NCBI GenBank assembly: GCA_964465945.1
Contig: CAYXMM010000002.1
Location: 1 to 64,000 of the forward strand
Direction: 5' to 3'
Length of the DNA stretch: 64,000 bases
Source of the DNA: JAJRPT01 sp964465945
GTDB lineage: Bacteria > Bacteroidota > Ignavibacteria > Kapaibacteriales > UBA2268
Shown: positions 1 through 10,062 of the stretch, in pieces
How the letters are laid out: every line of letters starts with the position of its first letter
How positions within the stretch are numbered: position 1 is the stretch's first letter
Translations under genes and position numbers: made by a program
The notes under the pieces: model-generated
What the model was told of the DNA's origin: nothing
The model's input: the letters and a program-made list of their open reading frames with translations, nothing else
Databases searched by the model: none

Positions 1-1
1 A

Positions 2-205
2 TTTACGCTTAAAGAAGCAAGCAAAGTAAATATAGAAATTTACGATATGTCAGGGGTAAAAGTAGCGGAATTATTAAATGGAAATATCGGAACAGGGACA
101 CAATTCATAAATTGGAATGTAAAGGGAGTTTCCAACGGAACATATAATTTAATAATGAATGTGAATGGCAAAACATACATCAAATTAGTTGGTGTTAACA
201 AGTAA
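2..205 (+). CDS. T9SS cargo protein, C-terminal sorting domain only (5' end outside window)
   Basis: The reading frame is open from the left edge to a TAA at 203-205. The 67 residues translate as a beta-rich tail with a central IYDMSGVKV strand, a WNVKGVSNGTYNLIM strand and a final KTYIKLVGVNK. This is the pattern of the type A C-terminal domain that directs proteins through the type IX secretion system to the cell surface. The passenger part lies outside the window, so the protein's job cannot be told. Family assignment rests on pattern only. Confidence 0.75.
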   Translation, partial: FTLKEASKVNIEIYDMSGVKVAELLNGNIGTGTQFINWNVKGVSNGTYNLIMNVNGKTYIKLVGVNK

Positions 206-225
206 GCGCCAATCAAAACTAAAAC

Positions 226-257
226 AAAAAGAGCCGATTTAATCGGCTCTTTTTTTT
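226..257. terminator. Bidirectional rho-independent terminator
   Basis: The inverted repeat AAGAGCCGATT / AATCGGCTCTT is flanked by an A run on the left and a T run on the right. It sits between the convergent T9SS gene (ends 205) and cysS (ends 295), so it can stop transcription from both sides. Confidence 0.85.
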
Positions 258-294
258 ACATTCAGTTAAAAAAATAGTTTTAATAAAGATTCAC

Positions 295-1740
295 TTAAAA
301 CTTAATAATCTCATAAGAATCTTTGCTGTCCTTAATTTCATAACCTTTAGATTGTAATTGCTTGCGTATTTCATCAGCCAATTGCCAATCTTTATTTACT
401 TTTGCTTTATAACGTTCTTCTGCTAATTGCTGAATCTCAGTCGGAATTTTCACCTTAGATAATTCAAAACTCCAAACAGCGAATATATTATTTAATTCTT
501 TAAAAAAGCTAATCAAATCTTCTTTCGATTTTAAATCAAACAATGAAGTCTTATAGTCATTAACAAATGAAAAGACTTGTGCTAATGCTTTTGGAGTATG
601 TAAATCTTCTGCTAATTCAGTATAAACTAAATGCTTAAGTTCAATAACATTTATAGATGTTGTTCCTGTTTTATCGCTTAGGAGTTCATCAATAAAATTT
701 TGCACTTTTTTTCTACCTTTAGATGCAGAATTTATCCCGTCAAACGTGAAATTATACTTTGTTCGATAATGTTGAGATAGAATTGCAAATCTTATATCTA
801 AAGTGTCATAACCTTTATCTTCCAAATCCCTTAGAGTAAAATAGTTGCCAAAACTTTTACTCATTTTCTTCCCTTCGACTTCCAAAAACTCACAATGACT
901 CCAATATTTAGTTGGGTCAATTCCGTATCCAGCATGACTTTGTGCAATTTCATCTTCATGATGTGGGAATTGCAAATCCACTCCACCTGTATGAATATCA
1001 AAAGGTAAATCAAGGTATTTTTTCTCCATTGCAGAACACTCTAAATGCCAACCCGGTCGACCTGACAATTCTTGATTATTCAAAGTAAAATTCCAAAATG
1101 GTTCGCCTTCTTTCTTATTTTTCCAAAGAACAAAATCGCTTACATCTTCTCTATCGTATTCATCTGCATCAATCCTAACACCTTTTTTGAAATTCTCAAA
1201 ATCAATCTTTTTTAATCGACCATATTGTTTATACTCTCGCCACTTGCTTACATTAAAATACACATTTCCATCAGCAATATAGGCGAAACCATTATTAAAA
1301 ATAAGAGTAATCAACTCGATCATTTCATCAATATGATCAGTCGCTTTTGGAAATAAAAAAACATCAGATTTTAATACTCCAACTTTTCCAATGTCCTTTA
1401 TAAACTCATCTATATAAAAATTAGTAAAATTTCTTAGATTAACCAAAGGGTCATTTGTTGGTTCGCTCATTTCCGTATTCCAATTCCCATTTTCTGGCTT
1501 AGAATCTCTAATTGTTTTATCATCAATATCAGTAATATTCATTACCCATTTAACTTTATAATTACCAACAACTTTAAGCGTTCTTTGCAATAAATCAGCA
1601 AATAGGAATGATCGCATATTTCCAATATGAGCATAACTATAGACTGTTGGTCCGCAAGAATAAATTCTAACCTCTTCTTTATCTATTGAATGGAACTCTT
1701 CAATCCGCTTTGATAAACTATTATGTAACTTAAATTTCAT
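295..1740 (-). CDS. cysS: Cysteine--tRNA ligase
   Basis: This class I aminoacyl-tRNA synthetase charges tRNA-Cys in the cytoplasm. The 481 residues match the usual bacterial length. Visible landmarks are the N-terminal CGPTVYSYAHIGNMRS (zinc cysteine plus the HIGH-type motif), the zinc-site region GWHLECSAM with HTGGVDLQFPHHEDE, and KKMSKSFGN, the KMSKS loop. The C-terminal part holds the helical anticodon-binding region. It is the last gene of a minus-strand operon and starts only 4 bp after the stop of the lipoprotein gene upstream. The start ATG begins MKFKLHNSL, normal for the family. Confidence 0.97.
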   Translation of the reverse strand: MKFKLHNSLSKRIEEFHSIDKEEVRIYSCGPTVYSYAHIGNMRSFLFADLLQRTLKVVGNYKVKWVMNITDIDDKTIRDSKPENGNWNTEMSEPTNDPLVNLRNFTNFYIDEFIKDIGKVGVLKSDVFLFPKATDHIDEMIELITLIFNNGFAYIADGNVYFNVSKWREYKQYGRLKKIDFENFKKGVRIDADEYDREDVSDFVLWKNKKEGEPFWNFTLNNQELSGRPGWHLECSAMEKKYLDLPFDIHTGGVDLQFPHHEDEIAQSHAGYGIDPTKYWSHCEFLEVEGKKMSKSFGNYFTLRDLEDKGYDTLDIRFAILSQHYRTKYNFTFDGINSASKGRKKVQNFIDELLSDKTGTTSINVIELKHLVYTELAEDLHTPKALAQVFSFVNDYKTSLFDLKSKEDLISFFKELNNIFAVWSFELSKVKIPTEIQQLAEERYKAKVNKDWQLADEIRKQLQSKGYEIKDSKDSYEIIKF

Positions 1741-1744
1741 AATT

Positions 1745-3706
1745 TTAATAATCTTGTAATGTGATTAACTTGTAACCTTTAATTGCATTCCCAACTAAAA
1801 TAAAAGTGTAAATTTTCTTTTTACTAACATTGACTTCTGGGCTTGTAAATATAATTTTTTCTGTATCTCTATCTTCAAACATAACAAATATCCTCCCTTG
1901 ACTATTCACTGCCACATAGTTACTCATAGTGCCTGCATCGGATTTCACAAGCCGTATAGTTGTGTCAATTCCAGAAATAGTCTTAACTTTTGCTTTCGCA
2001 ATATCTGATAAATTTGCAACTCTAAATTGATATGTTTGAATATCCGCTGACTGCTTGCTATTTTCAAATTCAAATATGTTACTTTCTGTTTTGATTGTAT
2101 AGTACCGCTTCCCACTTTCTGTTGTTATATTTGAGTTATTTCCAGAGAATGCCACATTAACATTTCCAGCGCTTACCGCTGTTGTAATTGTATTTGCTAA
2201 TGTAAGTTGTGCATTATTTAAAACCTGCCCCAAACTACAATTCAAACTAATTAAATGACTTTTATTAGATTCATCACCATTAACAATATTAATTATTGTT
2301 GCTTCATTTTCGCTTTGGACTTGAGTGTTTTCTTCTGTTTGTTCTAATACAGTATATTCAGTTTTTCCATTTTTTATATACGATACTATTAAATAATTTT
2401 TGTCTGGCTCAAATTTATGTAAAAAAGAAAATAAATAATCTGCTGGTTCATACGAGTTAAACACTAAAATTGGCATCAATCCTGGTCCAATAATTTTAGG
2501 ACTTGAAAGTAATTTATAATCTAATTTAATTGCTAAACTTAGCCCTGTACTAAAATTTCTAATTGTGTCATTTGAACCCTTATTAACAAAATTTGAATTA
2601 GCGCCTAAAGAAAAGTTTAAACTTGAATTTTCACTAGATAAATTTAAACATCTCACTACTGCTTTTCCAACTCGATTCTGGTCTAAAATAGGTGGGCTTA
2701 TAATCATAAACTCACTATTTATAGTACTGGAAACATTATAAGAAATTCCCATATATTGCGTATTCACCTCTGGTGAGAAAAGCATTTCTGTACCATTTTT
2801 ATCTGTAAACGTATCAGAACTTGCGTTCTTACATGCTCCAATTTCAATAAAGTTGCTTACTGCACCACTCACGGGGCTAACAAGTTCAATCCCATTTAAT
2901 TTAATATTTTCGTCTGAATCTCCTAAATTTATATGCTTATAAAAAGCAATCTGTGAAGCAGATACTTCCGCATTTGTAATTTGATTTAAACTAATATCTA
3001 ACTCATCTATAGAGAAAATATCCGGCATTTCATTTTCATTCCCAGCTATGACAATAGTATATTCTCCATAAGATTTAAAATTAGATTTGAATGTCCCTAA
3101 AATATCATAGACACCATTATCTTTATATTTCACTACCGAAAAAATAAAATCTTCACCTGCTCTTTCTGGATTTGCAGAAGTATATTCCATATATTTAAGA
3201 GGGGCTTTTGATATTAATTCACCACCAGGGCAACCTTTGATAATCGAAATTCGTGAATTAGTATCAGCATATAAATTAATAAACTTTACAGACGCTTCAA
3301 CTTCAGTAACAACTATATCGCCTATATTTGTAAAACTAAATAAAGTATCTAATGAATAATTATACGGATTGGGCGTTGAAATGAAAACGTAATTAAGTTC
3401 TCTTGAAAACTTCACTACTCGCGATAAATCAAATAATTCATTATTTCCTTCAAATAAAGATATAAAAGCAGAGTCATTTTCTGGATGGAATGGCTTACTC
3501 ATTTTATATTTTCCAACAAAATCAGAAAATGCCACACCATCTAAACCCAAGGATAAAGTATTGCTTTTACTTAAATTTAAAAACCTGATATTAACTGTTT
3601 CGCTGAATGATGGGGGAGATACAAGTTCAGGTCTTTCATCAGGACATGATGATGCAATTAGTGCCAAAGCCAAAAATAATAGAGATATTTTGTATTTTAT
3701 TTGCAT
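1745..3706 (-). CDS. DUF4397-like repeat lipoprotein
   Basis: A 653-residue exported lipoprotein. The N terminus has a hydrophobic stretch ending in LIASSC, a lipobox with Cys21 as the probable lipidated residue. After it come several diverged copies of a beta-rich unit starting like VNIRFLNLSKSNTLSLGLDG (near residues 38, 140, 350 and 565), with VRCLNLSSENSS and FRVANLSD as other copies. This resembles the DUF4397 domain of surface proteins whose function is unknown. It lies 13 bp after the peptidase E gene and 4 bp before cysS in one operon. The presence of repeats is seen; the DUF4397 assignment is by pattern and moderately sure. Confidence 0.7.
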   Translation of the reverse strand: MQIKYKISLLFLALALIASSCPDERPELVSPPSFSETVNIRFLNLSKSNTLSLGLDGVAFSDFVGKYKMSKPFHPENDSAFISLFEGNNELFDLSRVVKFSRELNYVFISTPNPYNYSLDTLFSFTNIGDIVVTEVEASVKFINLYADTNSRISIIKGCPGGELISKAPLKYMEYTSANPERAGEDFIFSVVKYKDNGVYDILGTFKSNFKSYGEYTIVIAGNENEMPDIFSIDELDISLNQITNAEVSASQIAFYKHINLGDSDENIKLNGIELVSPVSGAVSNFIEIGACKNASSDTFTDKNGTEMLFSPEVNTQYMGISYNVSSTINSEFMIISPPILDQNRVGKAVVRCLNLSSENSSLNFSLGANSNFVNKGSNDTIRNFSTGLSLAIKLDYKLLSSPKIIGPGLMPILVFNSYEPADYLFSFLHKFEPDKNYLIVSYIKNGKTEYTVLEQTEENTQVQSENEATIINIVNGDESNKSHLISLNCSLGQVLNNAQLTLANTITTAVSAGNVNVAFSGNNSNITTESGKRYYTIKTESNIFEFENSKQSADIQTYQFRVANLSDIAKAKVKTISGIDTTIRLVKSDAGTMSNYVAVNSQGRIFVMFEDRDTEKIIFTSPEVNVSKKKIYTFILVGNAIKGYKLITLQDY

Positions 3707-3719
3707 TATTAATTGTAAA

Positions 3720-4445
3720 TCATAATAAAAATGATAAATCGTCCGAACTATTCAATTCAATAGCGGGTTTATTATTAAGAAAAACTCTCATACTCAATTC
3801 ACCTGTCAACTTAATTGACTTTTCGCCTTTAGTATCAGCTATCAACAAACCAGAACCTTCCCTTAGACCTACGACTGGTTGAGTGTTTTGTTCTAATGTG
3901 TGAAACTCATTTATTCTCGTCTCCCGCGTCTCACCTTTATGAGTAGAATTTGGTTCAGGGTCAAGATAATGAGGATTCAAATTAAAATTAACTAAACTTA
4001 AGGCACTAAAAGTAGGTGGATAAATTATAGGCATATCATTCGTTGTGTTAATTGTTAAACCTGCTACATTAGAGCCAGCACTCGCTCCCATATAAATTGA
4101 ACCTGAGCTTAAAACTTGCTCTTTTATAAAATCTACTAAATTATATTTATATAATTCATTAAGTAATAAAAAAGTATTTCCTCCACCTATAAAAATTGCT
4201 TCTGAATCTCTCACTGCAGAAATTTTATCATCATATTCATTTATCCCAATAGATTTAATATTCATTTTATTAAATCTATCTCTAACTTTTTGAGTATAAT
4301 CCTCCAAGCTAATTCCACTTGGGCGAGCGTAAGGAACAAATAATAAGCTATTTATACTGATATAAAATTCTTCTAATAATTCATTACAATACTCTAAATA
4401 CGGCTTTCCATAAACAGATGATGTTGATAATAGTAAAATTTTCAT
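3720..4445 (-). CDS. pepE: Peptidase E (alpha-aspartyl dipeptidase, family S51)
   Basis: A cytoplasmic serine peptidase that splits dipeptides with N-terminal aspartate. The 241 residues match PepE length (about 230-240). The nucleophile elbow is MGASAGSNVAG near residue 120, in a class I glutamine-amidotransferase-like fold. IFIGGGNTFLLLNEL precedes it, and NPHYLDPEP supplies the probable catalytic His region. Family S51 uses a Ser-His-Asp/Glu set. The gene lies between a T9SS protein and a lipoprotein in a minus-strand operon; no pathway link to those neighbours is evident. Confidence 0.9.
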   Translation of the reverse strand: MKILLLSTSSVYGKPYLEYCNELLEEFYISINSLLFVPYARPSGISLEDYTQKVRDRFNKMNIKSIGINEYDDKISAVRDSEAIFIGGGNTFLLLNELYKYNLVDFIKEQVLSSGSIYMGASAGSNVAGLTINTTNDMPIIYPPTFSALSLVNFNLNPHYLDPEPNSTHKGETRETRINEFHTLEQNTQPVVGLREGSGLLIADTKGEKSIKLTGELSMRVFLNNKPAIELNSSDDLSFLL

Positions 4446-4490
4446 TTCTAATTTGTTATTTCTTTAAATTCAAAAATAAGAATAAAACCG

Positions 4491-6971
4491 CTAAATTTTA
4501 ATGAATGAAAAGACATTTTCACCTTTTGGGTTGTTTATCTTAATTAAATATCGACCACTAATTAAAACTGATGTATCAATATTAATACTCCATCTTATTA
4601 AATCACCATACTTTTCATTTTCAATATCTAATTTATTTGCCGTTAAAGTTTGCACTAAATTTCCCATAATATCATACAATTGAATTTTTAAATTTCTATT
4701 ATACATTTTAGGTAAAAACTCAATAAATTCTAATTTAGTTTCTGCTGATGCTGGATTAGGGAAAGGTACCCCAAATAAAATAAAATATTTATCCTTTAAA
4801 GAAACATCTACTAAACGCAAATCTAAATTACAATTTGACAAAGCATCTAATTCCTTGTCTTTAACTATTGTTTGCAAAGGTAGAAACTCGTCGCTACATC
4901 TATCATGAATTAATATTGTGTCTAACCTTACGCTTTTGCCTTTCGCTAAGAAGCATACTTCCAACTTTGCTGTTGATAATGCAGGCACTGTTAATGGCAA
5001 TTGATATTGTGGAATTGAAAATTCAGTATTCCCAAGCATAATAGGATTTGTTAAACTCACATCAAAATCCCTATAATTCCTTAAAGTAATAAAATCACAA
5101 ACAAATTCTCCTTTTTCAACAACATCTTTATCAAACCAATTCCCATCGAAGTCTAACCCAAAATTAAAATTATTTGTATCTAATCGTGAACTTGCTGAAA
5201 AAACATCAGACATAAAAGTACATCCAGCCATTGAAGTAATAATAGCAAAATAATCTCCAGAATCTAAAACCAATAGACTATCTTTTTCTGAAATAGACGC
5301 AGATTCACCTTTTTTAAACCAATTAATTTTTTCACCATTGTGCTTTGCTATAAAATATAAGCTATCGCCCGCACAAAAACTAGTTCGCCCAATTGAATCA
5401 ATTTCAATTTTTGGAATAGGGGAGAAGCCAATCTCAAACTCCATTTTATTTTCACATAAAAATTCATCAATGATAATAACTTCGTATTTACCTGACTCTG
5501 TTATAGTTCCACTCGAACCAGTGAAATCTAAAGTAGTCCTTGTATCCAAGTTTTTCCATATATACTTAGAATAAGCAGGATTTACACTAACTAATACACT
5601 ATCACCTTCGCAAGGAGAATTATCTGATAAAAATAATTGAAAATCAGGTCTTGGTCGAACATTAATAGAAAAAGTTGACTTATATACTGTGTCAGGACAA
5701 GATTCCTCAAAATAAATAGCAGAAAAAGTCCTTGATTCATTTGCTTCATAATTAAAACTTGTCGAAAACGAATTAGTATTCCAAATTATATTACTAATAT
5801 TTGTGTCTAAGTTAATATTTACATCAGTTCCATAGCATACTTCAAAAACCTTATTCTGCCTCTCCAAAGTATCGAAAATAGCAGGAGTAGATTTCCAAAT
5901 TTCATCGCCAACAAGCCAATAATCACCTCTTGAATCTAATGCAATATCATCAATAAAATCGCCACCTTCCAAACAAGTATTAACATTTTTCCAGTTCTTC
6001 CCGCCGTTAGTTGTCTGATAAACAGATGCTTCATAACCAACACCCCAGCCCGTTAAATCATCAACCATTAGCGAACCATACATAGCATGCCCAGTATTAA
6101 AATCAGTCCAACTATTTCCTAAGTCAGTGCTAATTCTAATACCACCCGCAGCGCCATTATTTCCATCACATCCTTTAGAATAAGGCAAGATAAAAGAATT
6201 ATTATACTTCGATATATCCTCCTGCCAATCAAGATTACCAGTTGTTTTATACATAGACCAATTTTCTCGTTCAGCATCTGATTTCCAAATAGCCCCACTC
6301 GAAGCCGCCCAACCTATGCCACCCTCATCTACTATGACATCTGCAAGTTTTGTTTCTTGGTTATTCGCAGTTGATAACCGCCAGGAATTTCCTCCATTTG
6401 TCGTTTTGAAAAACGCTTGATAAAATGGACCATTAGGACCATTTTCAAACTCTTGCCCACACTCCCCACCAACTAAATAACCTTCGTTCTCATCAACGAA
6501 ATATAATCCCCAGCTCGGCAATGAATAAATATAATAAAACCCATTATCAATTCTAAACTCAGGTGTTATTTCTTTCCATGTCTTTCCCCCATCAATAGAT
6601 TTAAAAACACCAGCCATTTGATCATTACATGAACTACAAGGTCCAGAAGCATATCCAACATTCTCATTTAAAAAAAAGACCGACTCTAATTGATAAAAAT
6701 TACTTTTGTTGGTCATTGAATAATTCCAAGTTTTTCCTCCATCTGTGGTTCTTAAAACTAAAGAATTAAACCCAGAAACCCAGCCATAATCAGGGTTTGA
6801 CTTCAAAAAGAAAACATCTAAGAACACAGTATTAGCAATAGTAAAGTAAGAACGCAAGGGATCTTTTGCTGGTAATTCCGGCAAATCCATTTTCTTCCAC
6901 TTTATATTTTCATAAGAATATAAGTTTACAGAAAAATATACAATAACAATTAAAACTATAAATTTATTCAT
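4491..6971 (-). CDS. T9SS-secreted Ycf48/BNR-repeat protein
   Basis: About 826 residues with a signal peptide (MNKFIVLIVIVYFSVNLYS). Residues from about 40 to 380 carry repeated TTDGGKTW-type units (DGGKTW, NGGNSW, DLGNSW, NGGKNW), as in Ycf48-like or sialidase-type beta propellers. The middle holds Ig/PKD-like segments with paired cysteines. The end has FPNPASAETKLEF and a final RYLIKINN...FSFIKI, the T9SS sorting domain. An in-frame ATG lies 18 bp upstream (6989), but the promoter at 7001-7031 would leave almost no leader for it, so the second ATG is chosen. It heads the operon that ends in cysS. The ligand is unknown. Confidence 0.82.
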   Translation of the reverse strand: MNKFIVLIVIVYFSVNLYSYENIKWKKMDLPELPAKDPLRSYFTIANTVFLDVFFLKSNPDYGWVSGFNSLVLRTTDGGKTWNYSMTNKSNFYQLESVFFLNENVGYASGPCSSCNDQMAGVFKSIDGGKTWKEITPEFRIDNGFYYIYSLPSWGLYFVDENEGYLVGGECGQEFENGPNGPFYQAFFKTTNGGNSWRLSTANNQETKLADVIVDEGGIGWAASSGAIWKSDAERENWSMYKTTGNLDWQEDISKYNNSFILPYSKGCDGNNGAAGGIRISTDLGNSWTDFNTGHAMYGSLMVDDLTGWGVGYEASVYQTTNGGKNWKNVNTCLEGGDFIDDIALDSRGDYWLVGDEIWKSTPAIFDTLERQNKVFEVCYGTDVNINLDTNISNIIWNTNSFSTSFNYEANESRTFSAIYFEESCPDTVYKSTFSINVRPRPDFQLFLSDNSPCEGDSVLVSVNPAYSKYIWKNLDTRTTLDFTGSSGTITESGKYEVIIIDEFLCENKMEFEIGFSPIPKIEIDSIGRTSFCAGDSLYFIAKHNGEKINWFKKGESASISEKDSLLVLDSGDYFAIITSMAGCTFMSDVFSASSRLDTNNFNFGLDFDGNWFDKDVVEKGEFVCDFITLRNYRDFDVSLTNPIMLGNTEFSIPQYQLPLTVPALSTAKLEVCFLAKGKSVRLDTILIHDRCSDEFLPLQTIVKDKELDALSNCNLDLRLVDVSLKDKYFILFGVPFPNPASAETKLEFIEFLPKMYNRNLKIQLYDIMGNLVQTLTANKLDIENEKYGDLIRWSINIDTSVLISGRYLIKINNPKGENVFSFIKI

Positions 6972-7000
6972 TTTATCAATTTTAAACATTAAACAAAAAC

Positions 7001-7031
7001 CAAAAATAAGTTAATTTCTTAAAAGTTCAAT
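7001..7031 (-). promoter_or_regulatory. Bacteroidota-type sigma-A promoter for the BNR/pepE/cysS operon
   Basis: On the minus strand the sequence reads ATTG, exactly 19 bp, TATTTTTG, close to the Bacteroidota consensus TTTG-N19-TAnnTTTG. The expected transcription start is near 6995. This favours the ATG at 6971 over that at 6989 for the first gene. Confidence 0.6.
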
Positions 7032-7347
7032 TTATGCTTTTATTAGAATTAGAAAGATTACCTTATAACGAATTAAATTATTAATTCTTTGAAAATTTAT
7101 AAGTTAAAATTAATTTCAATAAAACAACAATGAATTTTACTCGTAAAAAAAATGTCGTAAATTTATAAAATTATTTATTAATAAAATTACTTTTAATTAG
7201 CAACATAAGTGATTGAAAAATAAGAGAAATGAAATATGCAAGAAAAATATTTCAAATTTGAAAAATAAATATCTTGACTTCAATTTTAAAATATTACATA
7301 TTGCATTCAATTATTTTTTCATTCACAAAAAACATAGAGAAATTTTG

Positions 7348-8838
7348 TTGACCTATCCAGAAACAATTTCGTTATTTGAGAATACTGAAGCTTCAACTAT
7401 TACAAAAAATGACGAAAAGAACGCCATAAAAGTGGCTACTGATCCGAAAATTATTGAGCTTTGGGAGAAATGTTTAAGAATCCTTCGTGATAACGTTTCT
7501 TCGCTCATTTATAACACTTGGTTTTCACCCATTATCCCCCTAAAATGGAGTGAAAACGTTTTTACTGTGCAAGTGCCTAGTCAATTTTTTTACGAACAAC
7601 TTGAGAACAATTATTATGAATTACTACGTAATATTATTCATAGAGTTTTAGGCGAAAATGCACGCTTGCAATACGACATCGTTGTCGATAGAAATAATAA
7701 GAATTTAGAAGAAAGATCTATTATAGTCCCTGCTTTTCAGTCCCCACCCCAAACGGTGCAACAGACCATAAGCTTCCAAGGTGCTGATAATAAGATACAA
7801 CATTTCTCTAATAATCTTAACCCAAGATATTCATTTGATAATTTCTTAACAGGGGAGAGCAATCAACTTGCAGTTTCCGCTGCGAAAGCAGTTGCAGGAA
7901 ACCCAGGTGGAACTCAATTCAATCCTATATTTGTATATAGTGAAACAGGTTTAGGAAAATCTCATTTACTCCATGCTATTGGTAACTATATTGTTAAGAA
8001 CAATCCTTCTAAAAGAGTATTATATACCCATAGTGAAAACTTTATCATTGAGTTTGTGAACGCCATCAGAAATAACTCAGTTAATGATCTCTCTGCTTTA
8101 TTCAGAGGTCTTGATGTTCTTATTCTTGATGATATTCAGTTCCTTTCTGGTAAAGAAAAAACTTTGGATAACTTCTTCCATACTTTTAACGCTTTACATC
8201 AAGCAGGGAAACAAATTGTTCTTAGTTCCGATACTCCACCATCTGAATTAGTTGGAATAGATGAAAGACTTATTTCAAGATTCAAATGGGGCTTAAATGT
8301 TGATATTCAAAAACCAGAATTAGAATTAAGAATTGCTATACTAAAACAAAAAGCAGCAAATTCAGGTATTGAACTTCCTATGGAAATTGCCGAATATATT
8401 GCAAGCAATGCCTCTCATAGAATTAGAGACCTCGAAGGTGTGCTGATTAACTTAATAGCGAAACATACTCTTGACAGAAAAGAACTTAATTTAGATTTAG
8501 CAAAACAAGTAGTTAGAAGTCAAAACTCTTTAAATAGCAAAGAGTTTACAATTCTTAATATTAAGGAAGTCGTTTCGGACCATTACCAAGTGTCAATAGA
8601 CCAGATAGAATCCAAATCAAGGAAACACGAAATCGCACTTGCTCGTCAAATGTCAATGTACCTTGCAAAAAAATTCACTCGACATTCTCTAAAAGTAATT
8701 GGCTCAGAATTCGGTGGAAGAGACCACTCAACTGTGCTTCACTCTTGCGTTGCGATTGACAATTACTTATATTTCGACAAGAAAGTTCAAAAAGACTATG
8801 ACAAACTTTATAATTTATGCAAAGAAATGAGCATTTGA
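7348..8838 (+). CDS. dnaA: Chromosomal replication initiator DnaA
   Basis: DnaA is the AAA+ ATPase that binds and opens the origin. Numbering from a TTG at 7348, domain I (DPKIIELWEKCLRIL) starts near residue 32. A short linker follows, then the AAA+ core with Walker A SETGLGKSH (about 198) and Walker B LILDDIQF (about 261). The helix-turn-helix domain IV ends with the signature GRDHSTVLHSC. The frame stays open back to a TTG at 7213, but those extra 45 residues look like non-coding AT-rich sequence. A GTG at 7432 immediately before domain I is also possible. The start is therefore unsettled. dnaN is not adjacent. Confidence 0.95.
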   Translation: MTYPETISLFENTEASTITKNDEKNAIKVATDPKIIELWEKCLRILRDNVSSLIYNTWFSPIIPLKWSENVFTVQVPSQFFYEQLENNYYELLRNIIHRVLGENARLQYDIVVDRNNKNLEERSIIVPAFQSPPQTVQQTISFQGADNKIQHFSNNLNPRYSFDNFLTGESNQLAVSAAKAVAGNPGGTQFNPIFVYSETGLGKSHLLHAIGNYIVKNNPSKRVLYTHSENFIIEFVNAIRNNSVNDLSALFRGLDVLILDDIQFLSGKEKTLDNFFHTFNALHQAGKQIVLSSDTPPSELVGIDERLISRFKWGLNVDIQKPELELRIAILKQKAANSGIELPMEIAEYIASNASHRIRDLEGVLINLIAKHTLDRKELNLDLAKQVVRSQNSLNSKEFTILNIKEVVSDHYQVSIDQIESKSRKHEIALARQMSMYLAKKFTRHSLKVIGSEFGGRDHSTVLHSCVAIDNYLYFDKKVQKDYDKLYNLCKEMSI

Positions 8839-8879
8839 TTACTTTTTAATTATTTAAAATTTAGTGAATTATCTTCTTT

Positions 8880-8907
8880 AAGCCCGTCAATAGATGGGCT
8901 TTTTTCT
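8880..8907 (+). terminator. Rho-independent terminator after dnaA
   Basis: The hairpin AAGCCCGTC-AATA-GATGGGCTT (one G-T pair) is followed by a T run. It lies about 40 bp after the dnaA stop. Confidence 0.85.
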
Positions 8908-8959
8908 TTGGCATATTTATTGCACTAATAATTTAAAAATACATATTAAGGTGTTGATT

Positions 8960-10045
8960 ATGAAATATTTAACAATATTATTATTAATTACATTTAAACT
9001 ATATAGTTTAGAACCAGTAGTAAAAATCTCGGAATTACCCGTAATGGAAGTTCTCGAAGCTTATGAAGATAACGAAGAACTTTTTGCAATGAAAGTAATG
9101 GAATACTACAAAGCAAGCGTTATGCTTTCTACCCAACTTGAAAATCTTGGTTTCGTCCCAGATGAAAAATACAAAGCTCCTTCACTCGAAGAACTATCCG
9201 ATATGGAACTTGATTTAATAGTAAGATACTATAATATAGCAAAGTCCCTGCAAGGTCAAGTCGAAAGCATAACAGGTGCAGAAAAATCAAATAAAGTCAA
9301 TGAATTAAAGAAAAGAATAATTGAAATTGAAGGTCTATATACTGATTCACTATGGGACGTTAGAAATACCTGTTTGTTAAAACAATTAGAAATGAAGAAC
9401 AATATAGAATCAGAATGCTATGAGAAAATTTCTAAAATTGAAGAATCTCTTAAAAATAATTGCCCAGACTGTGTTAACTTTTTATCCCTTGCTATTACAG
9501 AAAATGCTTTCTTTGGAAGTTTTAATGACCAACTATCCTCAAAACCAAATTTAGGAGTGAAAGTATATTTGAACGCAAGTAAGCCATTTGGTTTCGGAAG
9601 AAGCTTTGAATTCTGGTATGAATATCAAGCCCCAAGATTTACAACAACATTTAATTATGGAAACGGAGGAATGGACCAAACTTGGAACTCAAGTATTAAT
9701 ACATTAGGACTTAGTACAAAGTTTTTCCCTATAGATATTGCAAGTTCAAAAGAAATTTCAAGCGGAGTTCGGCTTGGTGCTGGCTATTTTTGGGGATCAG
9801 GTAAAATGTATAATAATGAAATAGCAAACTTTTCACATGAAGGGATGAAAGTAGAACTTGAGTTTTTCGGTGGATTGAGCGACTATCGCTACCCAATCGA
9901 TATTTTCCTTAATTTAGGGTTATTACAATCATTTAAAAATGATTTAACCTTTGATTTAGGAAACAATAATAAATTATCGTTCGGTAAAACTATGTTTAAC
10001 ATTAGCTTAGGACTTAGATATAATTTCTGGACTTCATTGTATTAA
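8960..10045 (+). CDS. Exported protein of unknown function, coiled coil plus probable outer-membrane barrel
   Basis: I do not recognise the family. The ATG at 8960 gives a clean signal peptide (MKYLTILLLITFKLYS) of a 361-residue protein; the frame runs further upstream, but only into the dnaA terminator. Residues about 20-180 are charged and helical with paired Cys (NNCPDCVNF). The C-terminal half alternates short amphipathic strands and ends with ISLGLRYNFWTSLY. The final aromatic residue and strand pattern suggest a small outer-membrane beta barrel. It is followed after 17 bp by the TPR/LRR gene, probably in one transcript. Confidence 0.7.
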   Translation: MKYLTILLLITFKLYSLEPVVKISELPVMEVLEAYEDNEELFAMKVMEYYKASVMLSTQLENLGFVPDEKYKAPSLEELSDMELDLIVRYYNIAKSLQGQVESITGAEKSNKVNELKKRIIEIEGLYTDSLWDVRNTCLLKQLEMKNNIESECYEKISKIEESLKNNCPDCVNFLSLAITENAFFGSFNDQLSSKPNLGVKVYLNASKPFGFGRSFEFWYEYQAPRFTTTFNYGNGGMDQTWNSSINTLGLSTKFFPIDIASSKEISSGVRLGAGYFWGSGKMYNNEIANFSHEGMKVELEFFGGLSDYRYPIDIFLNLGLLQSFKNDLTFDLGNNNKLSFGKTMFNISLGLRYNFWTSLY

Positions 10046-10062
10046 GTATAAGGAAAAACAAA

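Noticed and set aside
6990..7212. Origin of replication beside dnaA
   Set aside because: The region is AT-rich but has no DnaA box that I can see, and the whole window is AT-rich.
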